Assembly (NCBI GenBank): GCA_012798805.1
Contig: JAAZMM010000008.1
Location: forward strand, 1 to 61,884
DNA from: Bacteroidales bacterium
GTDB lineage: Bacteria; Bacteroidota; Bacteroidia; Bacteroidales; UBA932
Reading direction: 5' to 3'
DNA: 61,884 bases
The notes beneath the pieces were generated by a model. The model had not been told where the DNA came from. It did no database searches and saw nothing but the letters and a program-made list of their open reading frames with translations. Of this stretch, positions 44,808-53,682 are shown piece by piece (positions within the stretch are counted from its first letter, which is position 1; every line of letters begins with the position of its first letter). Made by a program: the position numbers and the translations under genes.

Positions 44808-46481
44808 ATGATTACGATCCACTGCGTCAATACAGGGACCGGGCAAAAATTTTCGGAAGGGACAACCCTTCAAGATATGGTTGAGGCCTTTGATTTTGAA
44901 AGGCCTCATCCTATTATAGCAGCCAAGGTCAACAATGTGAGTCAGGGACTTCGCTACCGCGCTTTCAACAACCGCAACGTGGAGTTTCTCGACTACACAT
45001 CCTATACCGGTCGTGGCGTATATCGCAGATCTCTCTGCTTCTTATTCTACAAAGCTGCACGCGACATATTTCCGGGCTGTAGGGTAATCATCCGCAGACC
45101 TATCTCAAAGGGCTTCTTCTGCTACATAGACGACAAGGAGAAAAATGAACGTATAGAGATAACGGAAACAGAGTTGGCTAAACTTCGTACAAGAATGGAA
45201 GAACTGGTGGAACAAGATATTCCCTTCCGCCGTCATGAAGTACAGAAAGAGGAAGCCATAGAAGTATTTCGTAGCATCGGTGCAGACGACAAAGTACGAC
45301 TGCTGGAAACAACGGGAGATGTTTATGTCATTTATTACACACTATTGGATACTCCAGACTATTATTACGATGCGTTGCTCACCCGCACCGGATATCTTAA
45401 AGTATGGAGTCTGACCCCTTTCCAAAATGGACTTCTGCTCAGGGTACCGGATAGGCATAACCCTACACAGCTGACTCCTTTAATAGAGCAACCCAAGACA
45501 TTCGAGATATTTTCGGAAGCCAATCGCTGGAACCAAATAATGGGACTCCGCACCGTAGGTGACCTCAATGCTGCTATCGCAGGCGGTAGAACCTCCGACT
45601 TGATAAATGTAGCCGAAGCGCTTCAGGAAAAGAAGATTGTGCAGATCGCAGAAGAGATTGACCGAAGGATGAAGTCTGACAAGCCGTTGCGTATGATACT
45701 GATTACAGGCCCAAGCAGCAGCGGAAAATCCACCTTCTGCAAGCGTTTGAGCATCCAATTAATGGCATGTGGACTCAAGCCAATCTCATTTTCAACTGAC
45801 GATTACTTTGTAAATCGCCTGGATACTCCCCTACTACCCGACGGGTCATTTGACTTTGACAACTTTGAGACCGTTGACCATAAATACCTCCAGAGTGACG
45901 TACTCAAACTCCTAAATGGAGAAACAGTTGAGGTACCGGAGTACAATTTCTTGACCGGAATGCGCGAATTTAATGGGCGCGAACTCCATTTGCATGAGGG
46001 TTCCATTCTAATTGTTGAAGGCATCCATGCGCTCAACCCGCGACTGACCGACCAGGTGGAGGAAAGCACTAAATACAAGATATTCATAAACACTATCACC
46101 AGTATAGCGCTGGATGACCATAACTGCATACCCACCAGCGACAACCGTCTCCTTCGGCGCATTGTGCGCGACTACAACCTGGGCTCATTTACCGCCAGGG
46201 AAACAATTTCAAACTGGCCAAATGTGCGCCGTGCAGAGGTCAAATGGATCTATCCCTTCCAGGAGGATGCTGACGCAATGTTCAACTCCTCCTATCTGCT
46301 TGAATTTGCAGTACTCCACTCACATGCGGAGAGAATCCTGAGGACAATACCTAAGAACTGCAAAGAATATAGCGAAGCTCATCGCCTGCTCAAATTCCTC
46401 AGTTATTTCACTCCTGTTTCCGACAAAGACGTCCCCTCCACTTCGCTTATGCGCGGTTTTATCGGAGGAAGCAGCTTTTGA
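44808..46481 (+). CDS. Nucleoside (uridine) kinase with TGS-like N-terminal region
   Basis: The 557-aa protein has a TGS and threonyl-tRNA-synthetase-like editing-fold N-terminal part (about 1-250), then a P-loop kinase domain. Walker A is GPSSSGKS (301-308), followed by SFSTDDYFVNR and LIVEGIHALNPRL, as in uridine/cytidine kinases. This fusion is a known Bacteroidota and Firmicutes family whose exact substrate is not established. The 3-bp gap after subunit K suggests read-through from the V-ATPase operon. Confidence 0.85.
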   Translation: MITIHCVNTGTGQKFSEGTTLQDMVEAFDFERPHPIIAAKVNNVSQGLRYRAFNNRNVEFLDYTSYTGRGVYRRSLCFLFYKAARDIFPGCRVIIRRPISKGFFCYIDDKEKNERIEITETELAKLRTRMEELVEQDIPFRRHEVQKEEAIEVFRSIGADDKVRLLETTGDVYVIYYTLLDTPDYYYDALLTRTGYLKVWSLTPFQNGLLLRVPDRHNPTQLTPLIEQPKTFEIFSEANRWNQIMGLRTVGDLNAAIAGGRTSDLINVAEALQEKKIVQIAEEIDRRMKSDKPLRMILITGPSSSGKSTFCKRLSIQLMACGLKPISFSTDDYFVNRLDTPLLPDGSFDFDNFETVDHKYLQSDVLKLLNGETVEVPEYNFLTGMREFNGRELHLHEGSILIVEGIHALNPRLTDQVEESTKYKIFINTITSIALDDHNCIPTSDNRLLRRIVRDYNLGSFTARETISNWPNVRRAEVKWIYPFQEDADAMFNSSYLLEFAVLHSHAERILRTIPKNCKEYSEAHRLLKFLSYFTPVSDKDVPSTSLMRGFIGGSSF

Positions 46482-46516
46482 TAACAATTTACCTATAATT
46501 ATAGAGAACAAACAAG

Positions 46517-48061
46517 ATGAAACGACTATTTCTTTTATCGGTGTTTCTGATATGCACCATTATTTCTGTCAACTCACAGGATAAAGTAATTAAAAAAGTA
46601 CTCGAGCTCGGCAAGAGTGACAACACCACTATGGATCACATAGATATCCTTGCCAACCGTATTGGGGGCCGGCTAATTGGATCTCATGCACTTACTGATG
46701 CCGAAAATTGGGTTATCAGCAAATTTGAAGAGTGGGGAATCGAGTATTATACCCAGGAAGTGGGCTCAATCAATGTAGGGTTTAACCGCGGCCCATGGTT
46801 TGGACGTATGCTGAGTGAAGATGGTATGCAGCTTCATTTTGCCACGCCCGCCTATACTGCAGGCACAAAAGGGCGTCAGATCGGCCATGTATTGATTGAA
46901 CCAAAGAGCCAAGCTGAACTGGCAAGAATGAAAGGGGCACTCAAAGGTGCCTGGGTGCTTATTTCAGGTAAATCGAATGGCAACCCTATTGATAATTCCC
47001 CCCAAGGTGATAAAATGAGAGCCGGAATAATTGCTAAAAATGACTCAATTACTCGCCTTAATAGCGAAATCAGAGCATACAACTATGCCAACAGGGACAA
47101 CCCAAAGGAGATGATCCCTTATATCGAGTGTCCTGCAATGTTTTATAAAGAGATGGTTGAGGCCGGAGTACTCGGATTTATACAATCCACATCTTTGCCT
47201 ATGACCATTCTGGCTGACAGAAAGAATGCATGGGATATAACATACGACAATCTGCCTACTGTCTGCGACATCAAACTCGATGAACACCAATATAAAATTA
47301 TTGAACAGAAGGTAAAAGAGCGTCAAACATTTTTCCTTGAATTTGATATACGCAATCATTTCAGTATAGGGCCAATCAAATATCGCAATGTTATCGGAGT
47401 CATCAAGGGCAGTAAGTATCCTGACGAATATGTAATGCTTGGTGCTCACGTTGACGCTTATGATATAGGAACAGGTGCGGTGGATGATGCCAATGGGTGT
47501 GCAGTAGTTCTCGAAGCTGCCAGACTTCTCTCAATGAGCGGTGCGAAACCAAAGAGAACTATCCTCTTCTGCATCTGGACGGGTGAAGAATTTGGACTTT
47601 TAGGGTCTAAATATTTTGTTGAAAACAAAACCGTCGATATGGAAAAAATCTCCAACTATTTCAACCGTGACGGAGGCCCTCTCTGCGCTACAGGAATAAA
47701 TGTTCCCGAAGCAATGTATAAGGACTTTGTAAAGGCAGCAGCACCGCTTGAAGACTATTCTGAAGAATTTCCTTTCAGAGTAAATAAGCGTCAGGGTGAA
47801 CCCCGCAGGCGCCCTACAACTCCGGGAGGTAGTGACCATGCCTATTTCGCAATGAATGGTGTGCCCACAATTTCATTCAGTGAGACTGATCACAAGGGCT
47901 ACAACTTTAGTTATGGCGAAATATGGCATACTGAAAATGACCTATATCAAAAGGTCTTCCCGGACTATATGGAACACTCTTCGGTAGTTGCCGCCGTTAT
48001 TGTTTACGGAATAGCCAATCTGGATCACCTTCTCTCCCGGGAGGGATTGTACAAGGAGTGA
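46517..48061 (+). CDS. Exported M28-family metallopeptidase
   Basis: The 514-aa protein has a signal peptide (residues 1-20, ending SVNSQ), a protease-associated-like insertion (about 100-260) and an M28 catalytic core with zinc ligands in GAHVDAYD, AVDDANGC, WTGEEFGLLGS, FNRDGG and GGSDHAYF. All five metal-binding positions of a two-zinc aminopeptidase appear to be present. It likely acts in the periplasm on peptides, complementing the C1 and S9 peptidases in the window. It is followed by a 13-bp inverted repeat. Confidence 0.88.
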   Translation: MKRLFLLSVFLICTIISVNSQDKVIKKVLELGKSDNTTMDHIDILANRIGGRLIGSHALTDAENWVISKFEEWGIEYYTQEVGSINVGFNRGPWFGRMLSEDGMQLHFATPAYTAGTKGRQIGHVLIEPKSQAELARMKGALKGAWVLISGKSNGNPIDNSPQGDKMRAGIIAKNDSITRLNSEIRAYNYANRDNPKEMIPYIECPAMFYKEMVEAGVLGFIQSTSLPMTILADRKNAWDITYDNLPTVCDIKLDEHQYKIIEQKVKERQTFFLEFDIRNHFSIGPIKYRNVIGVIKGSKYPDEYVMLGAHVDAYDIGTGAVDDANGCAVVLEAARLLSMSGAKPKRTILFCIWTGEEFGLLGSKYFVENKTVDMEKISNYFNRDGGPLCATGINVPEAMYKDFVKAAAPLEDYSEEFPFRVNKRQGEPRRRPTTPGGSDHAYFAMNGVPTISFSETDHKGYNFSYGEIWHTENDLYQKVFPDYMEHSSVVAAVIVYGIANLDHLLSREGLYKE

Positions 48062-48101
48062 TTTGAAATAATATATAAAATAACCCCCTAAAGTTCTGAA
48101 C

Positions 48102-48138
48102 TATACCCCAAAAGCTATTGAATAACTTTTGGGGTATA
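48102..48138. promoter_or_regulatory. 13-bp perfect inverted repeat overlapping the sigma-factor promoter
   Basis: TATACCCCAAAAG (48102-48114) and CTTTTGGGGTATA (48126-48138) are perfect reverse complements with an 11-nt spacer that contains the -33 TTG (48118-48120). No T run follows, which argues against a simple terminator. An operator for a dimeric regulator, or a terminator with weak tail for the M28 gene, are the two readings. Confidence 0.6.
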
Positions 48139-48149
48139 TGTTACATTTG
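48118..48149 (+). promoter_or_regulatory. Promoter of the ECF sigma-factor gene
   Basis: TTG (48118-48120) and TACATTTG (48142-48149) are 21 bp apart. The leader to the ATG at 48241 would be about 85 nt and is AT-rich. Confidence 0.55.
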
Positions 48150-48240
48150 CTTTACATTATATTAACATTTTCTTTACATTTTTTTTGTAGAGTAATTTTT
48201 TCATTCTTATATTGGGGAGCCTTTACACAAACCACAAATT

Positions 48241-48798
48241 ATGTCTGAATCCAACTACATTGAAATACTTTATAATAAGTATGTTGATGATATGTATGCA
48301 TATGCATTGTTTTTGGGATTCCCAAAAGAGATAATTATGGATGCGATACATGATGTATTCTACAAAGTTCATGTAAATAAGGTTTCGTTCGAGAAGATTC
48401 GTAATCCCAAATTTTACCTTTTCTGCTCACTGAAAAACAGGCTTATTGATATTTGTCGCAAAAAGAGAGATTATCTGGAATTAACAGAAAACTCAGGAGA
48501 AATGGGTAAAAGCGCACCTTTTACCCTGCATGTGACAATTGAGGATGAAATGATCAGGACGGAAGATTTAGAGGAAATAGCTCAAAAGGTAGAGAAAATA
48601 CTCAATAGTCTTACTAATCGCCAAAAGGAAATTATATATCACAGATATATCAATGAATACAGTTATGAAGAGATTGCTGAGTTAATGCAAATTTCAGTGC
48701 CGGCTTGCCGGAATCTACATAGCAAATCAATGGCAAAATTAAAAGTGATCTTCAATCCGGCACTATCAAGTGTTAGACAAATCATATTTTTCATATAG
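48241..48798 (+). CDS. ECF RNA polymerase sigma factor (FecI-like)
   Basis: The 185-aa protein has sigma region 2 (about 10-75, DDMYAYALFLGFPKEIIMDAIHDVFYK) and region 4 (about 120-175, LTNRQKEIIYHRYINEYSYEEIAELMQ), with the helix-turn-helix near the end. It lacks regions 1 and 3, as ECF factors do. With the FecR gene and STN-bearing SusC downstream it forms a trans-envelope switch that turns on the glycan locus when ligand is bound outside. Confidence 0.93.
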   Translation: MSESNYIEILYNKYVDDMYAYALFLGFPKEIIMDAIHDVFYKVHVNKVSFEKIRNPKFYLFCSLKNRLIDICRKKRDYLELTENSGEMGKSAPFTLHVTIEDEMIRTEDLEEIAQKVEKILNSLTNRQKEIIYHRYINEYSYEEIAELMQISVPACRNLHSKSMAKLKVIFNPALSSVRQIIFFI

Positions 48799-48800
48799 AA

Positions 48801-48836
48801 ACATCATCTTTTCCAAAAAAAGGATGATGTTTTTTC
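48801..48836 (+). terminator. Intrinsic terminator after the sigma-factor gene
   Basis: ACATCATC (48801-48808) pairs with GATGATGT (48823-48830), extended by a few inner pairs, and is followed by six T residues. It would separate sigma-factor mRNA from FecR, or act as a partial terminator. Confidence 0.75.
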
Positions 48837-48910
48837 TTTTTGTTCGTCTTATAGATATATCACCATAAGATGGGGGACCGTTTATTTATTTAAAATGAGG
48901 AGGTTTTGAT

Positions 48911-50092
48911 ATGGAAAATCAATCCGATAACAATAATTTCCTGCGTTTTCTTAAAAATGAGAAATTTATTGAGTGGCAGCTTTGGCCAACCGATGAACTG
49001 GACCTGTATTGGCAAAATTTCTTAGATAACCATCCGGAAGAGCGCGAAAATGTAGCTTTGGCAAAAAAACACTTCAAGAACATCAAGCTATCTTCATACA
49101 GCTTGTCTGACAAGGAGAAAGAAGATTTGATAAGAAGGATAAAGGTTTCAGTTGAAATTTTTGATAATAAAAGAAAAAAACGGCGCCGGCTCCAGCTTCT
49201 TTTGATCCCGGCTGCAGCAATCTTCTTGATTCTATTTGGGTTAAACTTGATTTTCCACAATCAAAAGGAGCTCCATAATATTAAACAGGAGGTTATTGTG
49301 GGTGATCTGCTTAATGAGCAGGAAATCCAGTTGATTACCGAAAAAGAGTCGTTAGTCTTTGAAAACGACGCAACAGTAGAGTTTGATAAAAGCGGTAAAG
49401 CAAAAATAACACAGAGCAATAGTGAAGAAAAAACAGTAAAACTTGCTGAGACTAAACTCAACACCTTGATTGTCCCTTATGGCAAACGCTCTGTGCTAAC
49501 TTTGTCGGATGGGACCAAAGTGTGGTTAAATTCAGGCTCGTTGGTGGAGTTTCCATCCCGTTTCAGTGGATCCAGGCGTGAGATCACTCTCTCCTCAGGA
49601 GAAATATATATTGAAGTCGCCCCCGACAAGAAACCTTTCCATGTAAACACTTCTGATTTCAATGTCGTCGTTTACGGCACCAAATTCAACATTTCCGCTT
49701 ATGATAATTCCCCGAAATCGATAGTTTTAGTTGAGGGAAGTATTGGTTTAAAAGCTTCAGGAGGAGAGGAAATAAAGTTGAATCCCAGTGAACAAGCCAT
49801 TTATTCCTCAAGCGGAACATTCGACACACAAGAAGTGGATGTCGCTAAATTTATTAGTTGGAAGGATGGTTATTTGATATTTGACAATACTTCTATGGAA
49901 GATGTATTAAAACAAATAGAAAGGCATTACAACCTCTCATTCAACTTTGTTAGCGGTGTATCCTTGAAAGGGTTGACCTGTACGGGGAAAATTATTTTGT
50001 CTGAAGAATTGGATGATGTCATGACAACTATAGCCTTGCTCACATCTACCAAATATGAGAAAGAAAACAACATCATACGTATAACCAACTAA
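48911..50092 (+). CDS. FecR-family anti-sigma factor
   Basis: The 393-aa protein has a cytoplasmic N-terminal domain that would hold the sigma factor, a membrane helix at about 95-117, and periplasmic FecR (VPYGKRSVLTLSDGTKVWLNSGS) and DUF4974 (about 310-390, DGYLIFDNTSMEDVLKQIERHY) domains. A GAGGAGG ribosome-binding-like sequence lies 8 bp before the ATG, unusual in this phylum. It relays signals from the SusC STN domain to the sigma factor. Confidence 0.93.
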   Translation: MENQSDNNNFLRFLKNEKFIEWQLWPTDELDLYWQNFLDNHPEERENVALAKKHFKNIKLSSYSLSDKEKEDLIRRIKVSVEIFDNKRKKRRRLQLLLIPAAAIFLILFGLNLIFHNQKELHNIKQEVIVGDLLNEQEIQLITEKESLVFENDATVEFDKSGKAKITQSNSEEKTVKLAETKLNTLIVPYGKRSVLTLSDGTKVWLNSGSLVEFPSRFSGSRREITLSSGEIYIEVAPDKKPFHVNTSDFNVVVYGTKFNISAYDNSPKSIVLVEGSIGLKASGGEEIKLNPSEQAIYSSSGTFDTQEVDVAKFISWKDGYLIFDNTSMEDVLKQIERHYNLSFNFVSGVSLKGLTCTGKIILSEELDDVMTTIALLTSTKYEKENNIIRITN

Positions 50093-50110
50093 ATTATTTC
50101 TTATCTGCCT

Positions 50111-50179
50111 ATGAAAAACCAAAAAAACAAAATTGCAAAAGCAATCCGGCGACATCAACGACGCCATCTTAAATTTTAA
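50111..50179 (+). CDS. Possible 22-aa basic peptide between fecR and susC
   Basis: An ATG at 50111 opens a 22-codon frame (starts MKNQKNKIAKAIRRHQ) rich in Lys, Arg and His, ending at a TAA (50177-50179). It lies in the 118-bp gap before SusC. Two short hairpins (ATTGC-AAAA-GCAAT and GGCG/CGCC) overlap it. It could be a leader peptide or chance. Nothing similar is recognised. Confidence 0.25.
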   Translation: MKNQKNKIAKAIRRHQRRHLKF

Positions 50180-50210
50180 CACCTCATCTTGCATAAAACA
50201 ATTAAATCAT

Positions 50211-53200
50211 ATGAAGGCAAAAAAAGATGTGAATAAGTATCATTTAATGGTTAAGCAAAACTACAAACATGTTTTAAGAAAAATGAAAATAACCCTGTTA
50301 TTTCTATTTTTATTCGTGTTTGGCTCTTGGGCAGAGAATAGTTACTCACAAGAGGCCAAGTTTACGCTTAATCTGAATGCAACAATAAAAGAGGTCTGCA
50401 AAGAAATGGAAAAGGAAAGTGATTACAAATTCATTTTTGCAGGCAACACTACTGAAATAGTCGAAAACAAAGTAGTAGTGATCAATGGAAATTCCAAAAG
50501 TATTGAGGATATTTTGGATGAAATCTTGTCCGGTACGGAATTGTCGTATAAGATTCTAAAAAACCAAGTGGTTATTTACCGTGAAAATCAAGACAACACA
50601 CCCGAGCTTTCAAAGACTGTTTCTGAGCCAACGATGCAGCAACCTAAAATAGTAATTAAAGGTAAGGTTGTTGACAACAACAAAGAGGAGCTTCCCGGCG
50701 TGGGTGTAGTAATTGAAGGCACTAGAATGGGAGTTTCCACCGATATCGATGGTACCTTTGAAATTACCGTTAATTTAGGAGATAAATTGGTCTTTACCTT
50801 TTTGGGAATGGAACCCCAAACCATTGAGATAAAAGATCAGACTTTCCTGGAAGTTACTCTGTTTCCAGAAGCCAGTGAATTGGAGGAGGTAACAGTTGTA
50901 GCATTCGGTAAACAAACCAAAGCTTCAGTTTCAGCCTCCATTGTTTCCATCTCTACTGAAGAAATTATTCAATCACCGGTCTCTAACATATCAAACGCCC
51001 TTTCCGGACGTTTGGCCGGATTAACGACGATTCAACAAGGAGGACAACCCGGACTTGACGAGGCTATTCTCTATATTCGTGGACAGAGTTCCCTGAATAA
51101 CAATATGCCACTATACGTGATTGACGGAGTAGAGCGTAATGCATCACAATTTACAGCAATGGACCCCTCCGAAATTGAATCAATAACTATTCTTAAAGAC
51201 GCAGCTGCAACGGCTGTTTATGGTTCAAAAGGTGCCAACGGCGTTGTTTTGGTCACTTCTAAGCGTGGTCTGGAAGGCAAAACAAGCATCTCTGTAAATA
51301 CATCGGTGACACTACAGCAATTTACCCGCTTTCCCAACTATCTGGATTCTTACGAGAGTTTGAAGCTCTTTAATGAGGCTATGATGAATGATGGTAAAGA
51401 TCCCGTTTACACAGAAGAGGAGTTGGAGCACTATAGACTTCAAGATGACCCTTATCGCTATCCAAACACCGATTGGTATGCCGAAATGTTACGAAAAGTT
51501 GCTCCACAATATAATGCTTCGATTAACATAAGAGGAGGAGCCAGAACTGTACGCTACTTTGTGGCAGCCTCTTATATGAAACAGGAGGGGCAGCTTAAAA
51601 CAAGTCCTACAAGAATGTATAACCCTGAGTTTTCATTTAAGCGCTATCGTATTTCATCGAATATTGACGCAATGATTACCAGGGACTTTACACTCTCTCT
51701 TGAGTTAGCCGGTAACTTGAACTCACGACAAGACCCCTACTCTCAATTGAATGTGTTTTATAGAATGAACCGTATGCCTCCTTGGGTAATGCCAGCCAGA
51801 AACCCCGACGGGTCTTATGCAGGCACCAGTGAGTATCAGAGTGCAAACCCTGCTTATATGCTCAATACTCAAGGAAGCGACACACGTATTCGTCATAACT
51901 TAACTACTGCTGTAAAGATGACTTACAACCTCAGAAGGCTACTGAAAGGACTCACACTGACGCTCCGTGGTGCATTCGACTTCCAGTATGGGACAGGTAA
52001 GTATTGGACCGAAACACAGTCAACATACAAATTGATTTCCAGACAAGGTAGAGCAGATAGATATACCTCTTACCTTAATCCGGTTTTCTTCTCGCCAAGT
52101 ACGGTAACGGGAGAACAATCAACCAAGCGATTGGATGGCCTTGCTTCTCTCAATTACAAAGAAACTTTTGGTAGTCACAGTATAGCTTTGATGGGTATAG
52201 CCAACGTAGTACAATATGTTGTAAGAACAGCTATTCCTTACAACTCCGTGAACTTTATTGGTCGGGCCAACTACTCATATCTCAATAAATATCACGTTGA
52301 GTTTAATGCTTCATATCGTGGATCCGAGAACTTTGCTCCCGGTCATCGATTTGGCTTTTTCCCCTCAGTTTCCGCTAGCTGGAACGTACATGAAGAGAAT
52401 TTCATGCAAAACATCTCCTTCATTGACAGATTGAAACTTAGAGCATCCTACGGATTGACGGGAAACGATTATGTAGATGCAGAAGAACGTTTCTTGTATA
52501 AAGAAGGAAAATGGGAAACATATACTTCAGGTGGCGCCTACTTTGGACCCAGAGGTGGTCAAACAAGAGGATATAGCACTGAGCCAAGTATCGCTGACCC
52601 CTTTGCAACATGGGAGACTGCACAACAAATCAACCTTGGAGTTGATCTCACATTATGGAAAAATCGCCTTTCCGTTACTGTTGAACGATATTTTGAAAAG
52701 CGTTCGGGCATTTTACAAGAACCTCGTTCCATTCCCTCCGTCATTGGAATTGGATTGCCCATTATGAATATCGGAAAAACAACAAATCAAGGATGGGAAG
52801 TTGAACTTTCTTATATGGATAGGGTATCCAGAAATTTCTCTTACTACATAAGAGCAAATGGATCGCTTAATGAGAATAAAGTCATCTTCGTTGACGAAGC
52901 TGAAGGAATTGAATGGTGGAGAAAAACTGAGGGTAAACCTCTTTTCCAGAGGTTTGGATATGTTGCACTGGGATTTTTTCAGAGTCAGGAGGAGATTGAC
53001 AATTCACCTGTACAACAAGTAGGAACACCTCCTATTCCGGGTGACCTGAAATATTTGGACTTTAACGGCGACGGAGTTGTGAATGAGATAGACCGTGTTC
53101 CTATCGGTTATCCACAAGTTCCCCGTATTACTTATGGATTCTCGTTCGGTTGCAGTGCCTACGGAGTTAGTCTGAATGTGCATTTCCAGGGAGCTATGAA

Positions 53201-53600
53201 ATCAAGTGTCTTTATTCAAGATTACCTGATGTATGAGTTTTACAACCGCGGAAAAGTACAAGACATTCACCTTGGCAGGTGGACCCCACAAACTGCAGAA
53301 ACAGCAACCTATCCTGCATTGCACGTAGGAGCTGAAAGCCAAAACCATGTCAATAATACCTTCTTCTTGAAAGATAACTCCTACTTACGACTTAAAACAG
53401 TTGAACTTTCCTACAATTTGCAGAATAAAAAGTTTTTATCCAAAGCAGGAATACAGGGAATCAGGTTCTATCTGAGCGGACTTAACCTTATTACCTGGGA
53501 CAACCTAAAAGTCGTAGATCCGGAGACTCCTTCAGGTGCTTGGGGAAATATTTATCCTCAATCAAGGAATTATAGCATAGGTGTAAACGTTCAATTTTGA
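50211..53600 (+). CDS. SusC-family TonB-dependent outer-membrane receptor with STN domain
   Basis: The 1129-aa protein has a cytoplasmic-like extension, a hydrophobic signal segment (about 25-42), a periplasmic STN signalling domain (about 49-124, EVCKEMEKESDYKFIFAG), a carboxypeptidase-regulatory-like domain (about 146-229), a plug (DGVERNASQF, VYGSKGANGVVLVTSK) and a 22-stranded barrel. STN binds the FecR C terminus, so this receptor signals as well as imports. A shorter start at 50283 (MKITLLFLF) places the signal peptide at the N terminus and may be correct. The partner SusD follows after 82 bp. Confidence 0.92.
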   Translation: MKAKKDVNKYHLMVKQNYKHVLRKMKITLLFLFLFVFGSWAENSYSQEAKFTLNLNATIKEVCKEMEKESDYKFIFAGNTTEIVENKVVVINGNSKSIEDILDEILSGTELSYKILKNQVVIYRENQDNTPELSKTVSEPTMQQPKIVIKGKVVDNNKEELPGVGVVIEGTRMGVSTDIDGTFEITVNLGDKLVFTFLGMEPQTIEIKDQTFLEVTLFPEASELEEVTVVAFGKQTKASVSASIVSISTEEIIQSPVSNISNALSGRLAGLTTIQQGGQPGLDEAILYIRGQSSLNNNMPLYVIDGVERNASQFTAMDPSEIESITILKDAAATAVYGSKGANGVVLVTSKRGLEGKTSISVNTSVTLQQFTRFPNYLDSYESLKLFNEAMMNDGKDPVYTEEELEHYRLQDDPYRYPNTDWYAEMLRKVAPQYNASINIRGGARTVRYFVAASYMKQEGQLKTSPTRMYNPEFSFKRYRISSNIDAMITRDFTLSLELAGNLNSRQDPYSQLNVFYRMNRMPPWVMPARNPDGSYAGTSEYQSANPAYMLNTQGSDTRIRHNLTTAVKMTYNLRRLLKGLTLTLRGAFDFQYGTGKYWTETQSTYKLISRQGRADRYTSYLNPVFFSPSTVTGEQSTKRLDGLASLNYKETFGSHSIALMGIANVVQYVVRTAIPYNSVNFIGRANYSYLNKYHVEFNASYRGSENFAPGHRFGFFPSVSASWNVHEENFMQNISFIDRLKLRASYGLTGNDYVDAEERFLYKEGKWETYTSGGAYFGPRGGQTRGYSTEPSIADPFATWETAQQINLGVDLTLWKNRLSVTVERYFEKRSGILQEPRSIPSVIGIGLPIMNIGKTTNQGWEVELSYMDRVSRNFSYYIRANGSLNENKVIFVDEAEGIEWWRKTEGKPLFQRFGYVALGFFQSQEEIDNSPVQQVGTPPIPGDLKYLDFNGDGVVNEIDRVPIGYPQVPRITYGFSFGCSAYGVSLNVHFQGAMKSSVFIQDYLMYEFYNRGKVQDIHLGRWTPQTAETATYPALHVGAESQNHVNNTFFLKDNSYLRLKTVELSYNLQNKKFLSKAGIQGIRFYLSGLNLITWDNLKVVDPETPSGAWGNIYPQSRNYSIGVNVQF

Positions 53601-53682
53601 TAACGATGATTGTAATAAATTGTATAGGATCAATTTTGGTTCACGCAATGATAAATACAACGAAACATAAAAAGAGAATCGT

